5,539 nt of DNA from an uncultured Azospirillum sp. (GTDB taxonomy: Bacteria > Pseudomonadota > Alphaproteobacteria > RF32 > CAG-239): contig CABUAP010000090.1 in NCBI GenBank assembly GCA_902489675.1, positions 1-5,539 on the forward strand. The letters are read 5' to 3'. Both the position numbers and the translations under genes were made by a program. Each line of letters opens with the position of its first letter. The stretch's first letter is position 1. The notes under the pieces were generated by a model. It made no database searches. It saw only the letters and a list, made by a program, of their open reading frames with translations, and was not told the origin of the DNA. Shown here piece after piece: positions 1 through 5,207 of the stretch.

Positions 1-13
1 TTTTTAAAATCGC

Positions 14-211
14 CTATATATCCGGCTTAATTTCAAACTTTCGTCCATCGCACAAGAAAGTTGATACTTCCCGATTGTCCATAAAAAAAACATTTGGATT
101 GTTTTTGTTAAAATAAAACATTCTTGCACCACAGCAGGCATCTAAAATAGGTTTCATCCCATAATCTCCTTTAATGCTTGGGCGGACGTCTTTAATTTCA
201 ACGAGTTTCAT
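14..211 (-). CDS. Phage class I SAM-dependent methyltransferase, N-terminal part; interrupted by frameshift and cut by window edge
   Basis: The visible 65 residues carry a class I SAM-binding motif I (ILDACCGAR, residues 22-30) and an acidic motif II region (FFMD, D45), followed by CDGRKFEIKPDI. This resembles a short phage methyltransferase family in which KPD(I/V) is followed by x-x-DF and then a catalytic DPPH-like segment. Here a TAG (14-16) follows KPDI. Reading one base back (-1), the sequence continues I-G-D-F-K to the window edge, which is what the family predicts, so the gene probably runs past base 1. Substrate (DNA or other) cannot be told because the catalytic half lies outside. 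The first ATG (209-211) follows GGAGG. A second ATG (155-157, residue 19) sits just before motif I and has its own AAAGGAG, so either could be the start. Methyltransferase assignment is fairly good; the interrupted state is seen directly. Confidence 0.7.
   Translation of the reverse strand: MKLVEIKDVRPSIKGDYGMKPILDACCGARMFYFNKNNPNVFFMDNREVSTFLCDGRKFEIKPDI
166..172 (-). promoter_or_regulatory. Internal Shine-Dalgarno for alternative methyltransferase start
   Basis: On the minus strand AAAGGAG lies 8 bases before the in-frame ATG at 155-157. It is at least as well placed as the GGAGG before the upstream ATG (209-211). Starting at 155-157 would give a protein beginning MKPILDACCG, close to where I recall short phage methyltransferases of this type starting. 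The 18 residues before it may be an extension or a tiny leader. Confidence 0.45.
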
Positions 212-213
212 TT

Positions 214-429
214 TTATTTTTCCTCCAAAATTTTGATTTCTTCATCATTAAGCGGTTTGCTGCTTTCAAAAAAGCATTCATCACAAATTTGTTCTTCGTT
301 GGATCTCAAAACGCAACCACATATTTCACAGTAGCGTTCGCCAAAATCTATATCTTCGGCCGGTTCACAATATTTAGCCCGGATCTCGGCGGGGACGACA
401 AAATACGTTTGAGGCTGGACACCAACCGA
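214..429 (-). pseudogene. C-terminal zinc-ribbon part of a frameshifted phage gene (no start codon)
   Basis: This frame is open from just after a TAA (430-432) to the TAA at 214-216, but has no ATG, GTG or TTG near its beginning. It encodes a cysteine-rich segment: KYC, then ERYCEICGC, then QICDEC, followed by an acidic tail. The CEIC and CDEC pairs, 13 residues apart, make a typical CxxC...CxxC zinc ribbon or treble-clef knuckle. It is best read as the continuation of the gene starting at 574. Removing one C from the minus-strand CCCC run (391-394 on plus) joins the two frames into one 119-aa protein reading ...VFCRPAEIRAKYCEPAED... . Its 3' end holds the GGAGG that serves the downstream methyltransferase gene, 2 bases away, so the two genes are probably co-translated. 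Function is unknown; a nucleic-acid-binding or HNH-associated role is possible but unproven. Confidence 0.6.
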
Positions 430-574
430 TTATGTGCATTTTTAAGAGTTCTTTTGGCAGGTCTGCAAAGCACGCACAAAACCCAGCGTTCCAGTTTTCC
501 ATTAAAAACCTATTACCTGGAATTTTAGGAATTACCCTCTTTTCCTCATCTTTGTTCCAATTTTTCCAAGTCAT
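374..574 (-). CDS. N-terminal part of a frameshifted small phage protein, unknown function
   Basis: The ATG at 572-574 overlaps the TGA of the preceding gene (ATGA), typical of translational coupling. Its own Shine-Dalgarno is weak (GAAGAAC). The first 60 residues look like real coding sequence: charged N-terminus (MTWKNWNKDEEKR), then IPGNRFLMENW, FCACFADLP and IIGWCPASNVFC. After residue 61 the frame turns to RRDPG and stops, while the +1 frame continues with a zinc-ribbon sequence. The cysteines before the break (C33, C35, C52, C59) and those after it fit one cysteine-rich protein of 119 aa. Unless translation shifts frame, this produces a 66-aa truncated protein. I do not recognise the family. 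Confidence 0.6.
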   Translation of the reverse strand: MTWKNWNKDEEKRVIPKIPGNRFLMENWNAGFCACFADLPKELLKMHIIGWCPASNVFCRPRRDPG

Positions 575-789
575 CTCAGTTCTTCAATATCAAAATACCA
601 ACTATACCATCCAGCAAAAACAATTCCTTTGAGTTTCCCGTCTTCTTGTTCGTCTATCTGAAAATCGGGTTCGCTGCGTAAATAAGGTGCAACGGCTTTT
701 TTTAAATTCGCGTAATCTAGCTTTTTGACGATTACAGATCCGCTGAATTTTGAACGCCCTAAATTATTAAACGTTAATTTATAACTCAT
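571..789 (-). CDS. Small phage hypothetical protein (72 aa)
   Basis: I do not recognise a named family. The product is a short, soluble, probably alpha/beta protein. A beta-rich N-terminus (SYKLTFNNLG, SGSVIVKKLDY) is followed by a short helix (YANLKKAVAPYL), an acidic stretch (EPDFQIDEQEDG) and an aromatic C-terminus (GWYSWYFDIEELR). There is no signal peptide, membrane segment or cysteine. The start ATG (787-789) overlaps the TGA of the upstream gene and is preceded by GAGGTG at good distance, itself inside the upstream gene's last codons. The stop likewise overlaps the next start. These chained overlaps argue strongly that it is translated as part of the operon. Confidence 0.75.
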   Translation of the reverse strand: MSYKLTFNNLGRSKFSGSVIVKKLDYANLKKAVAPYLRSEPDFQIDEQEDGKLKGIVFAGWYSWYFDIEELR

Positions 790-1259
790 TTCAGCACCTC
801 TTCTATTTTAGTTATAAGGTCATTAAGGTTGTTTCCGTTGCAATCTGCCACGCCGTAAGCCCTTAAACAGCGGACACAACCGTCGCACTCCTTCAGCAGG
901 CTGCGGAGATCGTTGTTTTCCTCAACGATATTATTGTATTCTATGCTGTCGTTTGTATGCAGCTTCTCTTTTTGTTCGTAAATCGAAATACATTTTTCGA
1001 GATAAGAAATATGGTCCTGCATAGCTTTGTATTCGTCATAGGACGGGATGGGGGAAAGAACTTCGCTGATTATATCTTTCGGGTACTCGAAAAATTCTTG
1101 TGAAGTTTTGTAAGGCTCCTCCACTTCATCATCGTATCTACACCAAGTCTCGAGTTCAGCTATAGGTGTTTTTCCGTTTTTAAGACGGATATAATACAAT
1201 CCGTCGTAAAGTTTCTTGTCCTTCCAGTCGTTAGTCAATTCTTTGGAGGTTTTGGTCAT
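786..1259 (-). CDS. Phage hypothetical protein with central coiled coil and Cys-rich C-terminus (157 aa)
   Basis: The N-terminus (KLYDGLYYIRLKNGKTPIAELETWCRY, given here only as residues about 16-42) looks like a small beta-rich domain seen in accessory phage proteins. A linker (EVLSPIPSYDEYKAMQ, about 66-81) leads into a predicted coiled coil at about 78-125 with heptad-like Leu/Ile spacing (ISYLEKCISIYEQKEKL, IVEENNDLRSLLKEC). A cluster CDGCVRC (125-131) plus C140 follows and might bind metal, though I cannot match it to a known finger. It ends in an amphipathic helix. The ATG (1257-1259) is preceded by GAGGAG, which spans the last codons of the upstream gene, whose TAA lies 5 bases upstream. 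This indicates coupled translation. Function is unknown; helical proteins of this type are common in early phage operons. Confidence 0.75.
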   Translation of the reverse strand: MTKTSKELTNDWKDKKLYDGLYYIRLKNGKTPIAELETWCRYDDEVEEPYKTSQEFFEYPKDIISEVLSPIPSYDEYKAMQDHISYLEKCISIYEQKEKLHTNDSIEYNNIVEENNDLRSLLKECDGCVRCLRAYGVADCNGNNLNDLITKIEEVLK

Positions 1260-1264
1260 GGCAG

Positions 1265-1990
1265 TTACTCCTCAGATAAATAAGAAAGCGCGGTGTCGAC
1301 GTTGGTTAGGGTGCAGCCTTTCATTACTAAATTGATAATTCTTTTTTTCGTTTCGTCATAAGACTTACAAAAGGTAATAGTGCTGTTTGTTTTAGAAATT
1401 TCAAAACCGTACTGACCTGTGTAGCTGATTAATTCCCATATATCTTTATTTGAATTGTGATAAAGGCTAATTCTAATATTCTCAAAAGAAGAGTGCTCCC
1501 CTTTGATTTTGATGTATATCCATTCGCTTCCGTAATCTGATTGACTACGTTTGTAAGAAGCATAAGCATCGTAGCCAAACTCTTCGATATTGCTTTCCTC
1601 TTCTTCTGTAAAATCGGCAATTATAGGGCGCAGTATATCTTCCCACAAGCTATACTCTTGCTTGTCTGGGGCGCCCAAAATCTCCCGGGCAATTTTAGTC
1701 AGGCGCTGGTCGAGTTGTTCCAGCTCAAAGTCTTTGACAGCTTTTTTGAAAACATTTTCAACGAATTTTCCGTAATTTCCAAAATCCAGATTTTGAATGT
1801 TGATGGCGTCTTTTATCTTCTGTTCGACGGCGCGGCGAATATCGTAACAATCCACGGCATTGGCGACAGCTGTCGTTATCGTCTTTTGAATGTTATCGTA
1901 GATAGTTCGTTGTATATCAGTATTTTCAAAGGCAACGGCGACGGCGTTATCAAAAAGTTCTTTAATTTGATTATTTTCTGTTTGGGTCAT
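1265..1990 (-). CDS. Phage hypothetical protein, helical N-terminal half (241 aa)
   Basis: I do not recognise this gene. I start it at MTQTENNQIK (ATG 1988-1990) because AAAAGGAAA sits about 8 bases upstream. An upstream in-frame ATG would overlap the previous gene by 43 bases and lacks a ribosome site. Residues about 5-125 read as long amphipathic helices (KELFDNAVAVAF, IYDNIQKTITTAVANAV, FVENVFKKAVKDF, RLTKIAREIL). The rest is mixed, with several beta-like stretches (EWIYIKIKG, NIRISLYHN, TGQYGFEISK). There is no signal peptide, transmembrane segment or catalytic motif that I can identify. It ends with a TAA just before the next gene's start, and its last codons GAG GAG double as the next Shine-Dalgarno. 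Confidence 0.75.
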   Translation of the reverse strand: MTQTENNQIKELFDNAVAVAFENTDIQRTIYDNIQKTITTAVANAVDCYDIRRAVEQKIKDAINIQNLDFGNYGKFVENVFKKAVKDFELEQLDQRLTKIAREILGAPDKQEYSLWEDILRPIIADFTEEEESNIEEFGYDAYASYKRSQSDYGSEWIYIKIKGEHSSFENIRISLYHNSNKDIWELISYTGQYGFEISKTNSTITFCKSYDETKKRIINLVMKGCTLTNVDTALSYLSEE

Positions 1991-2004
1991 TTGTTGTTTT
2001 CCTT

Positions 2005-2559
2005 TTAATAAATCGGTTCGATGATTAAGTTTTTGTATTTGAAACAAAAATATTCAAAGTTCTGTTTGAAAAACTCGTCAATGAAATAATCAAAAGTCAT
2101 ATAAAATGGGCTTCGTAAAAGCTCGGCATGGATTATCCGATTTTTATAATACTCATTTTTATAGTATTCTTTTGCCGCACGTTTGAAATATACGTTGAAT
2201 TTCACAATACATTTATCAAAATCTAATGTGATACGGCCTTCTTCCCATCTTCTTGTTTCGTTTATGGCGTCCGGTGTTATTGCGATAAGACCGTTATTTC
2301 TTCCTTCGTTGGGCGAGAAAGTTTCTTCCGGGTACATTTTAAGAGCTTCACAACTTTCTGGATAGGTAAGGCCGGCGCCGCTTATCTCTAAAAGTCTTAT
2401 TGCTCTCAAAGTAGGATCGCCGTCCGGGAACTTGTAAGCTTCCCGCAATATCGAAAAGGCAATTTCCTTGGCCGGGTCTGTATAGACGGACCAGTGATAA
2501 TAGGCATTTGCCTGAACTTTGCCGGCAATTTTAATTTCTATGTTTAGTCTTTGTCCCAT
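2005..2559 (-). CDS. Conserved phage hypothetical protein beginning MGQRLNIEI (184 aa)
   Basis: The start at 2557-2559 follows GAAAGGAAA at good spacing. A longer frame upstream runs through the tRNA-like element and is rejected. The N-terminus (MGQRLNIEIK..., ANAYYHWSVYT, residues 1 to about 27) matches from memory a recurrent uncharacterised phage protein that begins MGQRLNxEI and has YYHWSxYT. Further recognisable blocks are RLLEISGAGLTYPES, GRNNGLIAITPD and ETRRWEEGRI(T)LDFD at about 115-125. The C-terminal third is basic and aromatic-rich (KRAAKEYYKNEYYKN, FKQNFEYFCFKY). No biochemical role is known to me. It probably acts in the cytoplasm, as no signal or membrane segment is visible. 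The gene lies directly downstream of the tRNA-like element, with 14 bases to the next gene's start. Confidence 0.75.
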   Translation of the reverse strand: MGQRLNIEIKIAGKVQANAYYHWSVYTDPAKEIAFSILREAYKFPDGDPTLRAIRLLEISGAGLTYPESCEALKMYPEETFSPNEGRNNGLIAITPDAINETRRWEEGRITLDFDKCIVKFNVYFKRAAKEYYKNEYYKNRIIHAELLRSPFYMTFDYFIDEFFKQNFEYFCFKYKNLIIEPIY

Positions 2560-2582
2560 TTCTTTTTTCCTTTCAAATTTTG

Positions 2583-2696
2583 TGGAGGGGCAGGGATTTG
2601 CACCTTGCATAGAAACCATCAGCATACGGCCGCAGTTTCCGCGCTTAGTCTTTTTTTCAGCCGTATTTCGCGCGTCTACCTTTTCCGCCACCCTCC
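2583..2696 (-). tRNA. Degenerate tRNA-like element (Leu-like D arm, expanded anticodon region); anticodon not assignable
   Basis: The minus strand reads like both ends of a tRNA. Acceptor 5' strand GGAGGG (2696-2691) pairs with CCTCC and C inside CCCCTCC (2590-2584), followed by A73 (2583). TG then leads to a D arm, GCG / GAAAAGGTAGA / CGC (2688-2672), with the conserved A and GG, closely resembling leucine tRNAs. The T arm is CAAGG / TGCAAAT / CCCTG (2607-2591), with one A-C mismatch and G in place of the universal T55. The seventh acceptor base is missing: one more G in the GGG run would complete a perfect 7-bp stem. Between the D and T arms no 5-bp stem with a 7-base loop can be drawn. Instead there is a 7-bp hairpin with a 29-base loop. 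Total length is 114 against about 85 for a leucine tRNA. It is probably a decayed or structurally divergent phage tRNA, and may not be charged. Confidence 0.45.
2624..2666. repeat. Inverted repeat inside the tRNA-like element (7-bp arms, 29-base loop)
   Basis: Arms 2624-2630 and 2660-2666 are exact reverse complements (ATACGGC / GCCGTAT). In the minus-strand transcript this would form a hairpin where the anticodon arm should be. A competing pairing, CGCGC (2670-2674) with GCGCG (2640-2644), would use the 3' side of the D stem. The loop contains an A7 run and GACTAAG. Confidence 0.55.
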
Positions 2697-2708
2697 AAGA
2701 TTCTTTAA

Positions 2709-2951
2709 TTAAAAATCTTCCGGACGTTCGTCGTGATATTCGACTTCCAAACTTTCACCTTTCTGGGCTGTTTCATAGCCCTTTTGGAAGTAAGATAATA
2801 GATCCTTACAGTCCAGCAGATCCCGGCCAATAATGGCGTCTTCGGGGCAATCACATAAAGGTCTTACACTCTCTATGTATTCCCCGTCGAAATACATGGC
2901 CTGTCTTTTGTATCCCTCGTCATCTTCCCATGTGTAAATATCGATCTTCAT
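2709..2951 (-). CDS. Small acidic phage hypothetical protein (80 aa)
   Basis: I start this at MKIDIYTWED (ATG 2949-2951), which has AAAGGAAA at good spacing. The in-frame ATG 18 bases further upstream (2967-2969) would place the Shine-Dalgarno inside the coding sequence. The product is short and strongly acidic, with aromatic N-terminal strands (IDIYTWED, QAMYFDGEYIES), a CDCPED turn (C34, C36), a helix (CKDLLSYFQKGYETAQKG) and an acidic end (VEYHDERPEDF). The family is not recognised. It lies between the recombination pair and the tRNA-like element, with a 66-base gap before it. That is the largest gap between neighbouring genes in the operon outside the tRNA-like region. Small acidic proteins in phage early operons are sometimes inhibitors of host nucleases or DNA mimics, but nothing specific here shows that. 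Confidence 0.75.
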   Translation of the reverse strand: MKIDIYTWEDDEGYKRQAMYFDGEYIESVRPLCDCPEDAIIGRDLLDCKDLLSYFQKGYETAQKGESLEVEYHDERPEDF

Positions 2952-3017
2952 TTTTACATTTCCTTTCAAATATTAAAGTTAAGGCCTTTTAGCCGCATGC
3001 CCGGGCGGTTGGGAGAA

Positions 3018-3869
3018 TTATTTGCCGTCTTTTGCTTTTAAGCTCTCTTCCAGTCCTTCAACGCCTTTTTTTTCGCTCAAAACCGACGGAAGTTCAAACC
3101 AGGTGCCGGTAGTTGACATCCCGTCGCGAAGGCTTGTATATATTTTTTTCAAACCAACCACCTGTGCCGGTTTTATCGCGTCCATCCGGCATTGAATACG
3201 TTTCTCCAGCATTTCCTGCGTTACACCGTAACCGGCAAAAGCTTCCATCAGGCGTTTGATATTTTCCGGGCTGGTGTCAGCCGTTGCGCTCAAAGTCGCT
3301 TCGCACTGCGCGACGGCAGCTTCGACGACGTCGCCGGGTATAACGCCCAAAATACAAGCGCGCTGCCGACGGGCGCCGTCGTTGGCGACGAGTTCGTAAA
3401 TATCGCGGGGATCCTCAAGTTTATAATCGACCTTTTTGGTGTGTCGAATATGTTTGACGGTAAACGTTTTCGACATTTTAGTATTCGTTTCTAAGTCCCA
3501 AGCATAGGCCTCAACCGTGCTCTCGCCATTCTTGCGCTCCAGTTCTTTTATGCCGGAATGGATATTGCCCCATTTTTGGGCGATAGCTTCGGCCAGCCGG
3601 ATACTGGGACCGGTGATTTCAGAACCGCCGCGGCTGTACGAATACAGGGCGCTTTCGGCCAGCTTTGGACGGGTGCAATCGTTCAATATCCGGTCGGTTG
3701 CGGCAATCGGATCACGCGGGAAGCGTTTGGCAATTACCATTGCCGCCTGTACTTCGGCGATTGCTTTCGACTGTTCAATCTCGACAACGGCGTTTGAAGC
3801 CTGATTTGCCGGTAGACGGTTTTGTTCGAACGGGTTGGGGGTTGTGATTTTGGTAATATTATTTTCCAT
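3018..3869 (-). CDS. Putative single-strand annealing/recombination protein, partner of the YqaJ-type exonuclease (283 aa)
   Basis: This is the gene immediately after the exonuclease, 11 bases downstream, with AAAGGAAA before the ATG (3867-3869). In lambda (exo-bet) and other phages that slot holds a single-strand annealing protein, which coats the 3' tails made by the exonuclease and pairs them with complementary strands. The sequence is a conserved phage type I recognise, with the blocks VIAKRFPRD (45-53), LAESALYSYSRGGSEITGPS (70-89), RLAEAIAQKWGN (91-102), VEAYAWDLETNT (119-130), HIRHTKK (140-146), ANDGARRQRACILGVIPGDV (162-181) and GLKKIYTSLRDGMS (239-252). I do not see the usual signatures of RecT, Erf or Rad52-like Sak. 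The annealing role therefore rests on context and on my recollection of the family, not on a visible motif. The C-terminus is lysine/glutamate-rich. It is cytoplasmic, with no membrane segment. Confidence 0.75.
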   Translation of the reverse strand: MENNITKITTPNPFEQNRLPANQASNAVVEIEQSKAIAEVQAAMVIAKRFPRDPIAATDRILNDCTRPKLAESALYSYSRGGSEITGPSIRLAEAIAQKWGNIHSGIKELERKNGESTVEAYAWDLETNTKMSKTFTVKHIRHTKKVDYKLEDPRDIYELVANDGARRQRACILGVIPGDVVEAAVAQCEATLSATADTSPENIKRLMEAFAGYGVTQEMLEKRIQCRMDAIKPAQVVGLKKIYTSLRDGMSTTGTWFELPSVLSEKKGVEGLEESLKAKDGK

Positions 3870-3880
3870 GATTTTTTCCT

Positions 3881-4783
3881 TTACTTGATTAAAAAAGTGC
3901 GCATTGGCGCGGTTTGCTTGTTGTATTTCTTGAACAGCTCAGGGTGTTCGACTTGAAAACGTGTCTTATCAAAGAACTGCCGCGGCTTCCCGTATTTCCA
4001 CGTTGCCAGAATTTGTTCAGCCGAAGTCAAAACTTCGTTTTCTCCCATAAAAGCGGCGATTTTAGTTTTGAGTTCTTCACACAGATTTTCCAAAGAAGCT
4101 GTTTGTTCTTTGGCGGCTTTCATTTGCTGGGCCAGAATTTGAACATACGGGGTTGCTTCTATTGAACTGTCTGTGCTGTCCCTGAAACGGCGCATAACGT
4201 CGTCAAACGAACGCGGTTCCGGCGGGGTACCGTTTTCAACCGATTTCCAAAAGAGTGCATATTCTCGCAAAAGATGCTTTTGTATCTCCTCGCTGGCCTC
4301 AACATGATACATCCTGAAATCTGATCCACCGATTAAGACGGCCACGTCAGTTATATGACGATTATAAACCATCATGTAATGCTGGCATTGGCAGAGATAT
4401 TCAACCGGTATTTGATCGGTTCCCGGTTCTCCCCATCCTTCCGCTGTACGCGCCGTTTTGATTTCCAAAATTCTGTCCGGATCTTCGACAATCAAGCCGT
4501 CAACGGTGGCAAAAATATAATCGTATCCCGGCATAAAATAGATTTCGGTTTCGGCGACGCTGTAACCGGTGATGTTGGAGTAATGCTGACGGATAACCGG
4601 TTCAAGCGTTCTGCCCCAGAACAAACTTGCATTATCTGAGCTTTCCAAAGGATTGTAGCCTTTTTTGTCGCACCATACCTGATACGGGCTTTTCCATTTG
4701 GAAAGTCCCAGAACGGCGGCGGAATCCGATCCGCCGATGCCTTTCTTCCGTTCTTCCAACCATTGTTCTCGGGTCAACGTCAT
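3881..4783 (-). CDS. YqaJ-like viral recombinase: lambda-type alkaline exonuclease, PD-(D/E)xK fold (300 aa)
   Basis: This is a phage exonuclease expected to degrade the 5' strand of double-stranded DNA ends, leaving 3' tails for an annealing protein. Family marks are clear. GIGGSDSAAVLGLSKW (15-30) is the N-terminal substrate-binding helix region typical of YqaJ nucleases. WGRTLEP (56-62) carries the early conserved glutamate E61. The catalytic core is D95 (FATVDGLI) with E107 and K109 (ILEIKTA), the PD-(D/E)xK triad. CQCQHYMMV (131-139) is the conserved QxQHxM helix. Residues about 205-250 look helical or coiled coil. The C-terminal end, KYGKPRQFFDKTRF (263-276), is also usual. Length is complete for the family and all key residues are present, so it should be active. 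The start ATG (4781-4783) follows TTAGGAAA. It lies just downstream of a 46-aa gene and upstream of the presumed annealing partner, forming a Red-like module. Confidence 0.93.
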   Translation of the reverse strand: MTLTREQWLEERKKGIGGSDSAAVLGLSKWKSPYQVWCDKKGYNPLESSDNASLFWGRTLEPVIRQHYSNITGYSVAETEIYFMPGYDYIFATVDGLIVEDPDRILEIKTARTAEGWGEPGTDQIPVEYLCQCQHYMMVYNRHITDVAVLIGGSDFRMYHVEASEEIQKHLLREYALFWKSVENGTPPEPRSFDDVMRRFRDSTDSSIEATPYVQILAQQMKAAKEQTASLENLCEELKTKIAAFMGENEVLTSAEQILATWKYGKPRQFFDKTRFQVEHPELFKKYNKQTAPMRTFLIK

Positions 4784-4791
4784 TTTTTTTC

Positions 4792-4932
4792 CTAATAGTT
4801 TTCATTGTCCTCGATATATTTCTCCGCGGCGTCGTGGTCGTCGAAGATTTTGAAGAATTTGCCCGCGGGGGCTTTGCCGTTAAACTCCTTTATCTGCCAG
4901 CCCCATGCTTCTTTGATAACAATGTATTTCAT
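4792..4932 (-). CDS. Small phage protein of unknown function (46 aa)
   Basis: The ATG (4930-4932) is preceded by AAAGGAAAGGAAA at good distance. The frame ends with TAG 8 bases before the exonuclease start. The product begins MKYIVIKEAWGWQIKEFNG, continues APAGKFFKIFDD and ends in an acidic helix (AAEKYIEDNENY). A strand-strand-helix arrangement is likely. No family is recognised. The strong ribosome site, the regular spacing and the location between other operon genes support expression. Its position directly before the exonuclease is that of lambda gam-like genes, which block host RecBCD, but at 46 aa it is much shorter than Gam and shows no resemblance, so no function is claimed. Confidence 0.7.
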   Translation of the reverse strand: MKYIVIKEAWGWQIKEFNGKAPAGKFFKIFDDHDAAEKYIEDNENY

Positions 4933-4950
4933 CTCGTTTCCTTTCCTTTT

Positions 4951-5100
4951 TTATAAAATTAACATTGCGGCAAAACTCAGCCCCAGAACAAAAGCGATAA
5001 GAATATCGCCGGCGTTAAGCTTACGGTCAGGGGCTTGGTAGTTTGCCCCGAAGCGGGCTTCCAACCTGTCCATTTGTGTGTCGGTTAACAGCATTCTCAT
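4951..5100 (-). CDS. Small single-pass membrane protein (49 aa)
   Basis: The ATG (5098-5100) overlaps the TGA of the preceding gene (ATGA), and AAGGGGGAA lies just upstream inside that gene. The N-terminal half is soluble and charged (MRMLLTDTQMDRLEARFG, YQAPDRKLNAGD). Residues about 32-49 (ILIAFVLGLSFAAMLIL) form one hydrophobic segment running to the C-terminus, so it may be a tail-anchored inner-membrane protein with its N-terminus in the cytoplasm. The family is not recognised. Small membrane proteins early in phage operons can act in superinfection exclusion or affect division and lysis, but nothing here chooses between these. Confidence 0.7.
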   Translation of the reverse strand: MRMLLTDTQMDRLEARFGANYQAPDRKLNAGDILIAFVLGLSFAAMLIL

Positions 5101-5195
5101 TGTTCTTCCCCCTTGTCTTTTTCTGTTTTGATAAAATCATCCGCGGCGGCAAAAAATTCCGCTACCACTAAATCCATGTATTCGAATATTCCCAT
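5097..5195 (-). CDS. Very small phage protein (32 aa)
   Basis: A minimal gene supported by context. A strong GAAAGGAAA lies 6 bases before the ATG (5193-5195), it sits 12 bases after the HTH gene's stop, and its own TGA overlaps the next start. The product begins MGIFEYMDLVVAEFFAAADD and ends in a highly charged helix (FIKTEKDKGEEQ). It would form one amphipathic helix with a hydrophobic face (IFEYMDLVVAEFF). Family unknown. A translated leader that only couples translation to the next gene is an alternative, but the evenly patterned amphipathic sequence favours a real peptide. Confidence 0.6.
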   Translation of the reverse strand: MGIFEYMDLVVAEFFAAADDFIKTEKDKGEEQ

Positions 5196-5207
5196 GTTCT
5201 TTTCCTT

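Noticed and set aside
14..16. In-frame TAG in the methyltransferase as evidence for amber recoding in this phage, perhaps with the tRNA-like element as suppressor
   Set aside because: The -1 frame gives the expected I-G-D-F-K, whereas reading TAG as an amino acid gives x-A-I-L-K. The tRNA-like element has no valid anticodon loop (CTA is preceded by A, not T). TAG also appears as a plausible stop at 4792-4794.
1541..2008. 155-codon plus-strand open frame opposite the 241-aa gene
   Set aside because: It is antisense to a well supported gene, has no ribosome site or recognisable protein features, and all other genes in the window read leftward.
2583..2610. T-arm/acceptor end as a phage attachment site (tRNA 3' end type)
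   Set aside because: A matching 5' half with D arm is present, no integrase lies nearby, and the location inside the early operon is not typical of an attP.
2005..2691. Longer start for the MGQRLNIEI protein, adding 44 residues upstream
   Set aside because: The extra residues read through the tRNA-like element and look random. The start at 2557-2559 has a strong ribosome site and a family-like N-terminus.
2991..3010. Hairpin (AGCCGC / GCGGTT) between the annealing-protein gene and the 80-aa gene as a terminator
   Set aside because: The stem is only 6 bp with an 8-base loop, and no U-tract follows on either strand. The neighbouring AAGGCCTT and GCCCGGGC are short palindromes expected by chance.
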